From: Silene noctiflora
Lineage: Eukaryota; Streptophyta; Magnoliopsida; Caryophyllales; Caryophyllaceae
DNA length: 24,505 bases
Direction: 5' to 3'
Assembly: GCA_009801015.1 (NCBI GenBank)
Contig: VHZZ01001093.1
Coordinates: 86,773-111,277, forward strand
The notes beneath the pieces were generated by a model, which was not told the DNA's origin, ran no database searches, and was given only the letters and a program-made list of their open reading frames with translations. Both the position numbers and the translations under genes were made by a program. Below, one piece after another: positions 9,724-18,163 of this stretch. The stretch's first letter is position 1. Each line of letters opens with the position of its first letter.

Positions 9724-9743
9724 TAAAAAGTGATCACTTTTTA
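9724..9743. other. 20-bp perfect palindrome
   Basis: TAAAAAGTGATCACTTTTTA is its own reverse complement. It lies between the hAT-like relic and the GGTCAC-rich repeat. No function is evident; it may be the remains of a repeat end or a cruciform-prone spot. Confidence 0.6.
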
Positions 9744-9799
9744 TGCGGTCACACCATATAATTGTCTCGTAATATAATTTATTGATGTAAACCTCCTAA

Positions 9800-10178
9800 A
9801 TCAGAGTGTTAGACCATTCCAAGCAGAAGGTCACGCTAACTAGGTCATCAACGTTTTAGCCCTTAATCGCACCTTATTTATTTTGACCCACTTTCACCCT
9901 CTCAAGCAGAAGGTCACGACCTAGGTCACCAACCCAATCATTTTCCACTTTCCAATCATTTTCTACATTCTTTATCCCACCAAAAACTCTCGTACTTTTT
10001 CAATTATTAGGTAGTAACAAATGAGACGATGACATGTGTTGGGTCACCAAGTCTCAACTCAAGGTCACAAATTGGCCTTGAGTTATTCAATGTCACCAAA
10101 ATTATTTTCTTAATCCTAGTTTAATGAGTCATTAGCATAACCCAACAAGGTCACGACCCACTTGGTGACCTTAGTGTT
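9800..10178. repeat. GGTCAC-rich non-coding repeat, possible MITE
   Basis: Repeated words in both orientations include AAGGTCACG at 9831, 9909 and 10149, GGTCACCAA at 9925 and 10041, and TTGGTGACC near 10164. AACTCAAGG and CCTTGAGTT form a hairpin near 10055-10083. The start (GTGTTAGACCATTCCAAGCA) and the reversed end (AACACTAAGGTCACCAAG) are loosely alike, suggesting an old inverted-repeat element. Exact ends and a target duplication are not visible. Confidence 0.4.
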
Positions 10179-10266
10179 ATTGTGAGAAGCAACAGCATCA
10201 AGGCGTTGCCTGTCACCCTCGCTCGTTGCGCACATGCAATTCTCAATGCCATTAACAATTCTACTC

Positions 10267-10276
10267 CTATAAACAA
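10267..10276 (+). promoter_or_regulatory. Possible TATA box of the SSL gene
   Basis: CTATAAACAA lies about 290 bases before the ATG at 10562, in the only gene-free sequence upstream of the SSL gene after the repeats end. The distance leaves room for a 5' untranslated region. No transcript evidence is available. Confidence 0.25.
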
Positions 10277-10561
10277 GTGGCACGTATCAGTCATGACATT
10301 CACAAGGCAACAACAATACAGTTCCACAACTTGCACTTATTTAACTGTTAACATCTCGTAGGGACGGAAATTTTATTCAAAGTGTCGAAATAAGGAAAAT
10401 AATTATTGACCAAGTCATCTACTTAAAATGGCTTCCACCAAATACGGAGATAGTGATGGAAAGCAACTACTGCATAAAGCAGAAATTATTAAACAATCAT
10501 CATCAATTCATCATTTTGTATTCAGCATTTCGGCATCCTGTAATACTACCTAAAAACCAGC

Positions 10562-12141
10562 ATGAAGATTTGTTCATCTAAGTTTATAGCATTAGTGTTT
10601 GTTCCTGTATTACTCTCTGCAGTTGTGCTGGTGTACCGCGCTCACCCGTTCCAACCTGCACCGTTCCCACTTCATGAGTTCACCCACCAGGAAGAACGGC
10701 AGGACCCGGCTTTAGTTGATGCGCGGATGCTTGACCGCTCCCATTTTGTTGGCTCTCCTCACTTGCAGGGTCCTGAAGATCTGGTGTATGACTCTAATAC
10801 TGGCCTGCTCTATACTGGGTGTGCTGATGGCTGGATCAAGACCTTCGACCTGAATGCTTCTGTTTTACGTAACTGGGTTAACACCGGTGGTCGCCCCCTT
10901 GGAGTTGCTCTTAGTGGGTCTCAACTCATTGTCGCTGATGCTTACCAGGTTTTGTACCCATTTCTGCTCTTATCATTTAACGCTGTAACAGGAGCATCCA
11001 TCTCTGCTACCGGAACTAATTACAGATACAAGATATTCCATTGCAGCTGGTATTAGTTTACGCATTTATATATTTATATAATGTTTCAGGGCTTGCTACG
11101 AATAACGGAGGACAAGAAAATAGAGGTGCTGACAAATGCAGCAGAAGGCTTGAACTTCAACTTAACAGATGGCGTAGATGTTGGAAAAGATGGTACAATT
11201 TATTTCACAGATGCTTCATACAAGTATCAGTACCATAAATACTTGTACGACATATTAGAGGGCAGACCGCATGGTCGACTTCTGAGCTTCAATCCTAACA
11301 CCAATGAAACCAAACTTCTACTTGACAACCTCTACTTCCCCAATGGAGTAGCCATCTCGCCTGATCAAAGTTCTCTCATCTTTTGTGAAACTCCTTTGTA
11401 AGTTGACCTTTGGCTCTAGAAACTCAAAAACTCAGAATTGATGATATACCTTAGTGTTTGTGTGTCGATATATATACCTTATACCGCATCTGAATAAACC
11501 TCCTCGGGTAATGGTGTTACAATAGTACATTCTACCCATTTACCTGCAACCAGCAGGAATTTTTGAGGCACCGGGATAATGTTGTTCTTATACTCGAGTA
11601 CTTGACCACCATATAGTTAACCACTCTAATCTGCAATGTAAAAAATGCAGGAAAAGATGCAGAAGATATTGGCTACAAGGTAGCAAAAAGGGTAGGGTAG
11701 ATACATTTATCGATAAAATACCTGGTTTTCCAGACAACATCCATTGCGACGGGGAGAGGAACTACTGGATTGCAATATCTTCGGTAACGCTCAGTCTCTT
11801 CTTGCTCCTATGAATTATGCATCTACTTCTGAAAATAAATGCTTACTTAATTTTATCGTCAATGACAGTCAGTTTCCCCACTTATAGAACATGCAAATAA
11901 ACTTCAGTTCGTAAGAAAAGCCATCATAATTATAGAGAGCTACATCAGCCTGGTAAAGCATGTACAAAGAAATGGAGGAGTTTACGGCGTGGATTTACAA
12001 GGAAACCCAACAGCACACTTCTATGACCCGGCACTGTCGCAGCTCTCAGGTGCTGTTAAGATCGGCAATCAAATATATGTAGGTTCTCTGCAGTATCCAC
12101 ATATTATTGGCTTCAACATGAGCAAGTCACAAGTCTCATAA
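10562..12141 (+). CDS. Strictosidine synthase-like protein (SSL / APMAP-type), four exons
   Basis: Suggested exons are 10562-10948, 11090-11397, 11651-11783 and 11869-12141, all with GT-AG introns and matching phases, giving 366 residues, the usual family length. Residues about 8-27 ([16 protein letters not shown]) form a membrane or signal anchor. The propeller domain shows [90 protein letters not shown] and a C-terminal [10 protein letters not shown]. These are hallmarks of plant SSL proteins (Str_synth domain) related to animal APMAP. Family knowledge: most SSL proteins are not true strictosidine synthases, and their substrates are largely unknown; many are secreted or membrane-bound and stress- or development-related. 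Exon 4 is best started at TCA after GACAG, because the next AG gives a stop. The DNA between FVRK and the fold core is divergent but open. The gene converges on the PSAT gene. No frame break is visible. Confidence 0.9.
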
Positions 12142-12617
12142 CCAGCTGTGAATTTTAATGACAACAATGAGCATATAGCGTTTCTCCAACGAAATTAACT
12201 TTTCGTGTAATTTGATTGTGAACTATAGACAAATTTGGATATTCTCGAAAGAATTCATTCATACATACTGTTGTTTTACAAGAAGGTCCAGATGTTTTCA
12301 CAAGCCTGTCATAGTTATACAATGGCATTCCCTATCTCTGTGAATGACGCTTCAGGTCGCTCTCTTTTCTCAAGGTTTGGAGGTTACGCTGTAGAGTAAT
12401 ATTTGAAGCGATTACCCCTTCTAGCAAAATCATCGTTAGTAATGGGCTAACAATCACATACTTGGCTGAAAACTGACGTATATCCTATATACTCTCGTAT
12501 GTTCTTCTGAGTGTAAGACGAAGAGGGTGTGGGGTACTGGAGTTTCCTATATAATTTAGCACAGTTGAAGAAGATTGGTAGCTAGATAGTGTATCGTTAC
12601 TTATTCTAATGCTAACG
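12142..12617. other. 3' flank between convergent genes
   Basis: This follows the SSL stop and presumably holds its 3' untranslated region. I see no further exon of that gene, no RNA gene and no repeat terminus. Confidence 0.4.
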
Positions 12618-12870
12618 AAAAACTAGCCATTGACATTCCCATTACCGCTGCACCGAGGAAAGACAAATATTTGAAAGTAAAAAAGGGTACCTAAGACAAA
12701 ACACAGTAGGATACTGGTTGCCATTGACAAAAACTAGCCATTGCCAACCGCTGCATTAAAGAAAGACGAACATTTGAAAGTAACAGAAGGTATAGAAGAG
12801 AAAATGCAAACTCGTCTAGGATACTAATTGCCATTACCAAAAACTAGCCATTGCCGCAGCAAGACCTTAC
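12618..12870. repeat. ~110-bp tandem repeat, about 2.3 copies
   Basis: The word AAAAACTAGCCATTG starts at 12618, 12729 and 12839. Between the marks the copies share GAAAGAC, ATTTGAAAGTAA, AGGATACT and TTGCCATT words, with small indels. The period is about 110-111 bp and the third copy is partial. It lies between the 3' ends of the SSL and PSAT genes, probably just outside or within their 3' untranslated regions. Confidence 0.75.
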
Positions 12871-13058
12871 ATCAATTCCGGATACAGGTTGCTAAGATAA
12901 TAAGGCGCGTACAAGAACAAAATTATTCAACCAGCCAGCCATTCAGGCTCTTCTAAAATACTCCTTAGAAAACAGTAACAAACTAACAATCCATAACACA
13001 AAATCACAACAGAAAGAAACGACAGGAAGACGAGATAGAAGTCGGGTTATGGATACAG

Positions 13059-14324
13059 TTAACCATGACGAGACTGGAAATCCTTCATAAACGCAACCAG
13101 CTTCTGAACACCAGCAAGAGGCATAGCATTGTAAATAGAAGCCCTCATTCCGCCGACAGACCTATGTCCTTTCAGAGCCACCATCTTCTCCTTAGCAGCC
13201 AGCTTGATAAACTCAGGCTCCAGGTCTGAGTTAGCCAGAGTAAAGGGCACATTCATGAGTGACCTGACTGATTTTTCGACAGGACAGCGAAAAAATCCCT
13301 GACTGTTATCAATAGCATCATACAGTAACTGAGCTTTGGCAATGTTGTTCTTTTCAACCTGTGCCAGTCCACCCTGCTGCAACAAATCCTCGAAAACCAG
13401 ACCGCACATGTAAATACCGTAACATGGAGGAGTATTGTACAGCGATTTGTTCTCGGCATGGATCTTATAATCGAGCATAATCGGAGTATTTCCCTGCGCA
13501 TTGCCAATAAGATCCTTTCGGACAATAACAATGGTGACACCTGACGGTCCAACATTCTTCTGCGCACCCGCGTAAATAACCCCGAATTTTGTCACGTCTA
13601 CAGGCTTAGAACAGAAATTAGACGACATATCCGCGACAAGAAGACCGTCTTTATTAGCAGGAACAGGATAATCCTTAAACTCAACACCATAAATAGTCTC
13701 ATTAGCACAAATGTGAAGGTATCTCGCCTCAGGATTCTGTTTCAGTTCAGCAAAATCCGGAATGCGGACATAGTTGTCCGATTTACCAGACCAAATAGTC
13801 TTTACAGACGCATACTTGGCCGCTTCTTTAGCGGCCTTGTCTCCCCAGGATCCCGTGACTAAATAGTCCACGGGATCCTGCGGGGAGACACATAAATTAA
13901 GAGGCAGGGCGGAGAATTGAGAAGTAGCTCCGCCCTGCAAAAACAAAACAGCGTAATCAGACGGGATATTAAGAAGCGATCTAAGATCAGATTCCGCCTT
14001 TTCGATTATTGAAGTGAATTCTTTCCCTCTATGACTCATTTCCATTACGCTCATGCCGGATCCGCCCCAGTTCAGCATCTCTGATTGCGCCTTTAAAAGG
14101 ACTTTTTCGGGAAGTACGGCTGGCCCGGCCGCAAAGTTAAAAACACGATCCGTTGTTATTTTTGTTGCGGCCGGGGCCGAAACGGAACAACGGATCGTTG
14201 TAGTTTTGCGGATGACATTGAGATTGAGATTGAGATTATGAGTTGGTGTAAGGTGGGATTTGTGAAGGGGATTGAAATGGGTTTTGAGGAGGAGATGGGT
14301 ATTGGAAGTGGTTGCTGCCGCCAT
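13059..14324 (-). CDS. PSAT: Phosphoserine aminotransferase, chloroplastic
   Basis: An uninterrupted frame of 421 codons. The enzyme (EC 2.6.1.52) uses PLP to convert 3-phosphohydroxypyruvate and glutamate to O-phosphoserine and 2-oxoglutarate, the second step of the plastid phosphorylated serine pathway. Residues 1 to about 50 are rich in Thr, Asn, His and Ser with a RCSVSA segment and look like a transit peptide; an NLNLNLN run is encoded by a hexanucleotide repeat. The mature part starts at [16 protein letters not shown] (61-76). Family motifs include [11 protein letters not shown] (90-100), QGGATSQF (130-137), a GSWGDKA segment, [12 protein letters not shown] with the PLP lysine at 256, and [11 protein letters not shown] (386-396) for phosphate binding. 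It ends KDFQSRHG, as in other plant enzymes. The length is normal and all key residues are present. The gene lacks introns, which is common for plant PSAT. It converges on the SSL gene. Confidence 0.97.
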   Translation of the reverse strand: MAAATTSNTHLLLKTHFNPLHKSHLTPTHNLNLNLNVIRKTTTIRCSVSAPAATKITTDRVFNFAAGPAVLPEKVLLKAQSEMLNWGGSGMSVMEMSHRGKEFTSIIEKAESDLRSLLNIPSDYAVLFLQGGATSQFSALPLNLCVSPQDPVDYLVTGSWGDKAAKEAAKYASVKTIWSGKSDNYVRIPDFAELKQNPEARYLHICANETIYGVEFKDYPVPANKDGLLVADMSSNFCSKPVDVTKFGVIYAGAQKNVGPSGVTIVIVRKDLIGNAQGNTPIMLDYKIHAENKSLYNTPPCYGIYMCGLVFEDLLQQGGLAQVEKNNIAKAQLLYDAIDNSQGFFRCPVEKSVRSLMNVPFTLANSDLEPEFIKLAAKEKMVALKGHRSVGGMRASIYNAMPLAGVQKLVAFMKDFQSRHG

Positions 14325-14465
14325 TGTTGTGGGTAGAATTGAAGGAAATGTAAGGGTTGTTGGATTCGTTTTGGTATTAAATAAAGAGGAAAAATGTGAG
14401 AGAGGCTGCGTGACAACTTTTGGGGGGGTTGGTAAAGTGGAATTGGATTGGGAGTAGTAGAAAAT

Positions 14466-14482
14466 AGAAATATATAAAAGGA
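14466..14482 (-). promoter_or_regulatory. Possible TATA box of the PSAT gene
   Basis: On the minus strand CTTTTATATATTTC lies about 150 bases before the PSAT start, a reasonable distance for a core promoter plus 5' leader. The plus-strand reading TATATAAAAG is an even better TATA word, so the direction is ambiguous. Confidence 0.3.
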
Positions 14483-14489
14483 AAAAAAC

Positions 14490-14735
14490 AAAACAAATTT
14501 TGAACTTCCCTTGTCAACAAAATACAAATTGACCAAATCCGTCGTAAGGATGTGACGGATCAAATAAAACTTATATGAGTAATTAAAGATAAGTTATTTG
14601 TGATTTTTTAGGCACTTTGATTTTGTCTTATGTACCATATGGGTGATTCTTGACCATTTATAAACTTGTGACGGATATATCGGTCACAAGGGAAACTTAC
14701 TGTCAACAAAATAATTGGGGGTTTTATTCGGTGGT
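14490..14735. repeat. GACGGA/CCGTC-type repeat relic upstream of PSAT
   Basis: The words AAATCCGTCGTAAGGATGTG and CTTGTGACGGATATATCGGT followed by CACAAG form imperfect hairpins. They match the style of the clear MITE at 24129-24290. CTTGTCAACAAAATA near 14510 and TGTCAACAAAATAAT near 14701 form a direct repeat around the stretch. It is probably a decayed member of the same MITE family. Confidence 0.4.
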
Positions 14736-14740
14736 TTATA

Positions 14741-14998
14741 CTTACTTCATTCAACTCCACTCTACCACTTTCATTTTTGTACATGATTTACCAGTAAGGA
14801 TTCAATTTCAATTTTCTCTTAATACATACGTGAAAATATATTCATATGAGATCTTGTTTGATTCGTCTTTACGAGTACATTAAAAATATATAACTTTTAT
14901 AATATTTGCAAATACATAGTTAATGATATTTAGTGCGTAAAACACGCGTTGGCAAACGTGAAAAAGCAAAGTGGTAGAGTGGAGTTGAATGGAGGGAG
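14741..14998. mobile_element. Stowaway-like MITE
   Basis: The element is 258 bp, flanked by TA (14739-14740 and 14999-15000). The left end is CTTACTTCATTCAACTCCAC and the right end read in reverse is CTCCCTCCATTCAACTCCAC. Both continue TCTACCACTTT, a 31-base inverted repeat with only a few mismatches. A TA target and a CTCCCTCC start are typical of Stowaway (Tc1/mariner) MITEs. The interior is AT-rich and non-coding. Confidence 0.8.
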
Positions 14999-15000
14999 TA

Positions 15001-15487
15001 CCAAATACCAGACCAGATCAGGCCGTCTAATTTGGTTAAGAACGGATTGAACTGTACTTTATTTGGTCCGTTTATAGTCCAACTATTTACGTTAGTTTGG
15101 TTTTTTGTCTAATCCTGGATCAAACCGTGAACCAAACTTGTGTTATTGTAAATCTTTAAAATTGCACGACTGATAAAAATTTCTTTTAATTTGAATTTTA
15201 TCTTATTATGTATTATTTTGACATCTTTACTACAATAACAAATTAAACCTTAAATTCCGAAGGCAAATTAAATCATCGTAGAAATAATAACTCAAATACT
15301 TAATAGACAATATATTATTTGGTCCATATAATCCGGTCAGGTCTGATTCATCTATTTAGTTGGTCCAAACCGAACCAATGTAAATACGGTCATGTCAACG
15401 GTCCACCATTTTACCCTTATTTGGTGTTTGATCTATACACTTTGATTTGGTTTGGTCCGACTAATCCCTGATCGATAACACCCCTAA
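15001..15487. mobile_element. hAT-like relic with GGTCCAAACC-type words
   Basis: The right end reads CGATAACACCCCTAAA, the reverse of a TAGGGGTGTTATCG terminus common in non-autonomous plant hAT elements. Inside are many GGTTTGGTCC, GGTCCAAACCGAACC and TTTGGTCCG words in both orientations. The left end, next to the Stowaway-like element, has no matching terminus, so it may be truncated or may have received that insertion at its edge. Confidence 0.45.
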
Positions 15488-16558
15488 AAATAATTACAAC
15501 AAAATTTAAACCATTTTTTTTAATTGAGGGGTAGTATGGGGAGTTCTTGGCTTTAATAATTTGTGTATTTACATTGAAAAGAAGAAAAAAAATTATTGTG
15601 TATTTGCACTAATAAGACTGATTTTATAATTTGTGTTTCAAATTATTATCAAAAGATTTCAATGTAATTAAAGAAATTTATACAAATTAATTATACCATA
15701 TAGTTTTTAATCGATAGCACTGTTTGATAGACTCAATCAAGGGACTTTAATGTAAATATTATATAGTTTTGGACTTTTGGTTAAATTATAATATAAAGAT
15801 GCCTTGGTGAAGAAAATTTATGGAAATTACATTAAATTAAAGTAATTATATTTAGAGAACACAATAATAGGGTGATTCCTTAAAATTAACATGCCTCACT
15901 TATGGTATTAATTAGTATCATCATATAATTATACATTGAATTAAAATTAAAATATCCTTCGTAAGAAAATTTTCCTTAAAGGATTAGCTTATAATATTAT
16001 GTTTAAAATTTATTAGATGTCAAAGATGTTAATTGTTTAAAATTGATTAATATTATGTTTTGCAAGTAATAGTAAGAACGACGGATAATGAAATTAACAT
16101 TATTAAATGCTGGAGTAGCGAAAGAAACGATAATAACGATGAGAGTAGTGAAAGTAAAAATAGTCATAACAAATGTATTAAAATTAACAGTAGGAACAAG
16201 GAAAAAATATGAAAAATTAGCTTACAATTCAATTTAAGAAAAATATTTATTTATTTAGATATATATGAGTTTGATAAAATTAACGGGAAAGGATATAACT
16301 GTAAAAATAACGTGAGTTGTCAAAGAAATAGTAATGAATATAATAGTATTAACATGAGATGTCGTGAAAATAATAATATTGAGTGCGGTAGTAGTGAATA
16401 TGTCTCATAATTTGCTGATTAATTTTACATTTCAGTATAAATGGTAAACACACGAGTTAAACAAGTTTAACATAAATTTGACGATAAATAAAGGTAGCGA
16501 AAATAAAAATTTGATAGTAAGTAAAGATAGCCCGGGCGGAGCCGGGCACCAAACCTAG
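15488..16558 (+). mobile_element. Helitron-like element, 3' end clear
   Basis: A hairpin GCCCGG-GCGGAG-CCGGGC at 16530-16547 is followed after seven bases by CTAG at 16555-16558 and then T, a textbook Helitron 3' terminus. Upstream is about 1 kb of very AT-rich, non-coding DNA with loosely recurring words such as GTAGTGAAAGTAA, TAGTAGTGAATATG and AATAGTAATGAATAT. The 5' end (expected to start TC after A) was not identified, so the left boundary given is only the end of the neighbouring relic. It is non-autonomous as far as can be seen. Confidence 0.55.
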
Positions 16559-16559
16559 T

Positions 16560-16788
16560 AGGTGTCCAAAAGCATGATGCCGGAGATTTTTTTTTTTAAT
16601 GGAAGAAGACTATTAAAGGATTTTACTAGCATAAGCCGAACAATATTAGAACAGAGTAATAAAATATTCAAAAGTTAAGCATGATTCAAATCTCAAATTT
16701 TCAAAAAAATATAGTATGAAGTTTACGAAAAAAAAAAAAAATTAAAAAAAGAAGAAAAAAAAAGAGAGAATAAAAAAACAAATTAAAT
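16560..16788. other. A/T-homopolymer-rich intergenic DNA
   Basis: This stretch has a T run at 16588-16597 and purine/A runs at 16728-16778. Nothing coding is visible. Confidence 0.4.
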
Positions 16789-16925
16789 GAAGACCATCTT
16801 CTAATACAACATAAAAGCCTTAATCCCAAAATAATTTGAGATTAACGGATTTAAATGATCATGTGAAACCGTCACAAACCTGGTGACTGTTACCCACTTA
16901 AAATACAAAGGAAGACCATCTTCTA
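16789..16925. mobile_element. SINE-like insertion with 15-bp target duplication
   Basis: GAAGACCATCTTCTA occurs at 16789-16803 and again at 16911-16925, bracketing 107 bp. The inside has AAGCCTTAATCCCAAAATAA, a word of a kind widespread in the bodies of plant retroposons, and GTCACAAACCTGGTGACTG. The ~15-bp duplication is the right size for LINE-driven retroposition. No clear A or B box was found, so it may be a truncated copy. Confidence 0.45.
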
Positions 16926-17500
16926 TTACCAAAATTAATGTTCTTGGGGTAAATGAAAACCTTTTTCCTTGGATGGGGATTTCAACACCAAACAAAAGTT
17001 TTTTTAAGGATATTTTACTAAAAATTTTTAAAATTACCAACTTTTTTAGCTTTTAATATTGAATACAAAAATGTGGACAAGCTATTTGTTATCCTATTTT
17101 TTGTCTAATTTTTTTGTTAGATTGATACTCAATTTCGATTACACTAGTAACTAGTGAAGCACTGATACTCGCTGACATCCAATCACTTTTTGAAAAAAAA
17201 AAAAATTCTTCCCAAAGTATTTTTTATTGGCATAGTGGAAATTGAGAGGGAAAATTATCGACAGTAAAATTGACGAGTACATTTGTACTTCATCGGAAAG
17301 GAAGATGTGATGTCAAGGAAAAAGGAAACATAAAAAACGAAGCTTGAAGGTTTTTTTCTTTTTTTTTTTAGCAGCAGTGAAAATAAAAATATATAACTCC
17401 ATACTCCATAGTATATTTGAAAAAAATTAGACCCGTGCGTACATAGTTCTATAAATAAACACGAGTATGAAAAAAAAATGATACAGAATAAATTATCACC
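16926..17500. other. AT-rich intergenic sequence
   Basis: No gene or complete element is supported. CACTAGTAACTAGTG at 17143-17157 is a small palindrome. The minus-strand open frames here are low-complexity (poly-Lys or Phe) and not credible as genes. Confidence 0.4.
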
Positions 17501-17656
17501 TACTATAAATAGTATAGTTTTTTTTGTCTCACGAAGCGCGCACATAGTCGCATTACAATAGTGGGGAGGGGGGATTCGAACCTGGGACCTATTGTCCACA
17601 ATACCTCCGTCTTAACCACTAGACTAAGACATCTTCGGTTACTATAAATAGTATAG
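17501..17656 (-). mobile_element. tRNA-derived SINE with perfect 17-bp target duplication
   Basis: The body (17518-17639, 122 bp) reads on the minus strand from ACCGAAGATGTC through an A box TAGTCTAGTGG (17616-17626) and a perfect B box GGTTCGAATCC (17572-17582). It continues through GTAATGCGACTATGTGCGCG and CTTCGTGAGAC, and ends in an A tail (T at 17518-17525 on the plus strand). TACTATAAATAGTATAG is present unchanged on both sides (17501-17517 and 17640-17656). The A and B boxes form an internal RNA polymerase III promoter. The region between them does not fold as a tRNA anticodon arm, so it is not a tRNA gene. The intact duplication and tail suggest a recent insertion. Confidence 0.88.
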
Positions 17657-17810
17657 TAAGGTTACTAAGATACCAGCCTACAAGGCAAACCTAAATCAAA
17701 ATCACTCCTCCAAGTGAACTATTTTTTGCCCAATACAAAAAAGTTGCACAATTCTTGTCACATCCCACCTACATTTTTTTTGTCAAAACTTTAGCCTCTT
17801 TCAGTGTAGT

Positions 17811-17951
17811 CTAATTATCCCGCGATAATCGATGATTTAACTTGTCAGCTCCCTGGACTGCAATTTCAAGCGATAATCGATGATTTAACTTGTCAGCTCC
17901 CTGGACTGCAACTTCAAGTGTTAATATCGGATCATCCAATCCATAGATGAA
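17811..17951 (-). CDS. Candidate exon with an in-frame 48-bp duplication
   Basis: On the minus strand TATTTATTGCAG is followed by 46 open codons and TAG. The peptide starts FIYGLDDPILT and then repeats LEVAVQGADKLNHRLS and LEIAVQGADKLNHRLS before RDN. The 48-bp unit (17823-17870, 17871-17918) differs at one base between copies and keeps the frame. It lies downstream of the stop of the lysine-rich exon at 18164, so it would be a 3' untranslated exon, an alternative last exon, or part of a separate gene. I do not recognise it. Confidence 0.35.
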   Translation of the reverse strand, partial: FIYGLDDPILTLEVAVQGADKLNHRLSLEIAVQGADKLNHRLSRDN

Positions 17952-18163
17952 CTGCAATAAATATACGTGAGATGTGAGTAATACAGAAAACTAGAAGCGT
18001 GGGGGTCAAGAATGAACCAAAGCACGAGGCCATAGTAGGAAATGGCATTAACTGAACGAAAACGTAGCTCGAGTTTCCAACTTCACAGGGAACGGTTTAA
18101 GAATTGTTAATACCTCTTTAGCAATGGATACTTAATACTCTTGACTGTGTAGAGCAGGCTGTA

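Noticed and set aside
10562-11056. SSL as a truncated 164-residue protein
   Set aside because: The frame runs into an intron after TTACCAG at 10948. Splicing restores a full-length family member over four exons.
12618-12870. CRISPR-like array
   Set aside because: Only about 2.3 copies with a 110-bp period and no spacer-repeat pattern, in a plant genome. It is a plain tandem repeat.
13253-13567. 104-residue minus-strand frame inside PSAT
   Set aside because: Out-of-frame shadow of a strongly recognised gene.
14156-14563. 135-residue minus-strand frame overlapping the PSAT start
   Set aside because: It is in a different frame over the transit-peptide codons and promoter, Pro/Ser/Leu low-complexity, with no motif. 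It is a shadow of PSAT.
17518-17639. tRNA gene on the minus strand (perfect B box, D-arm-like A box)
   Set aside because: The middle does not form an anticodon arm with a seven-base loop, and the unit has an A tail and target duplications. It is a tRNA-derived SINE.
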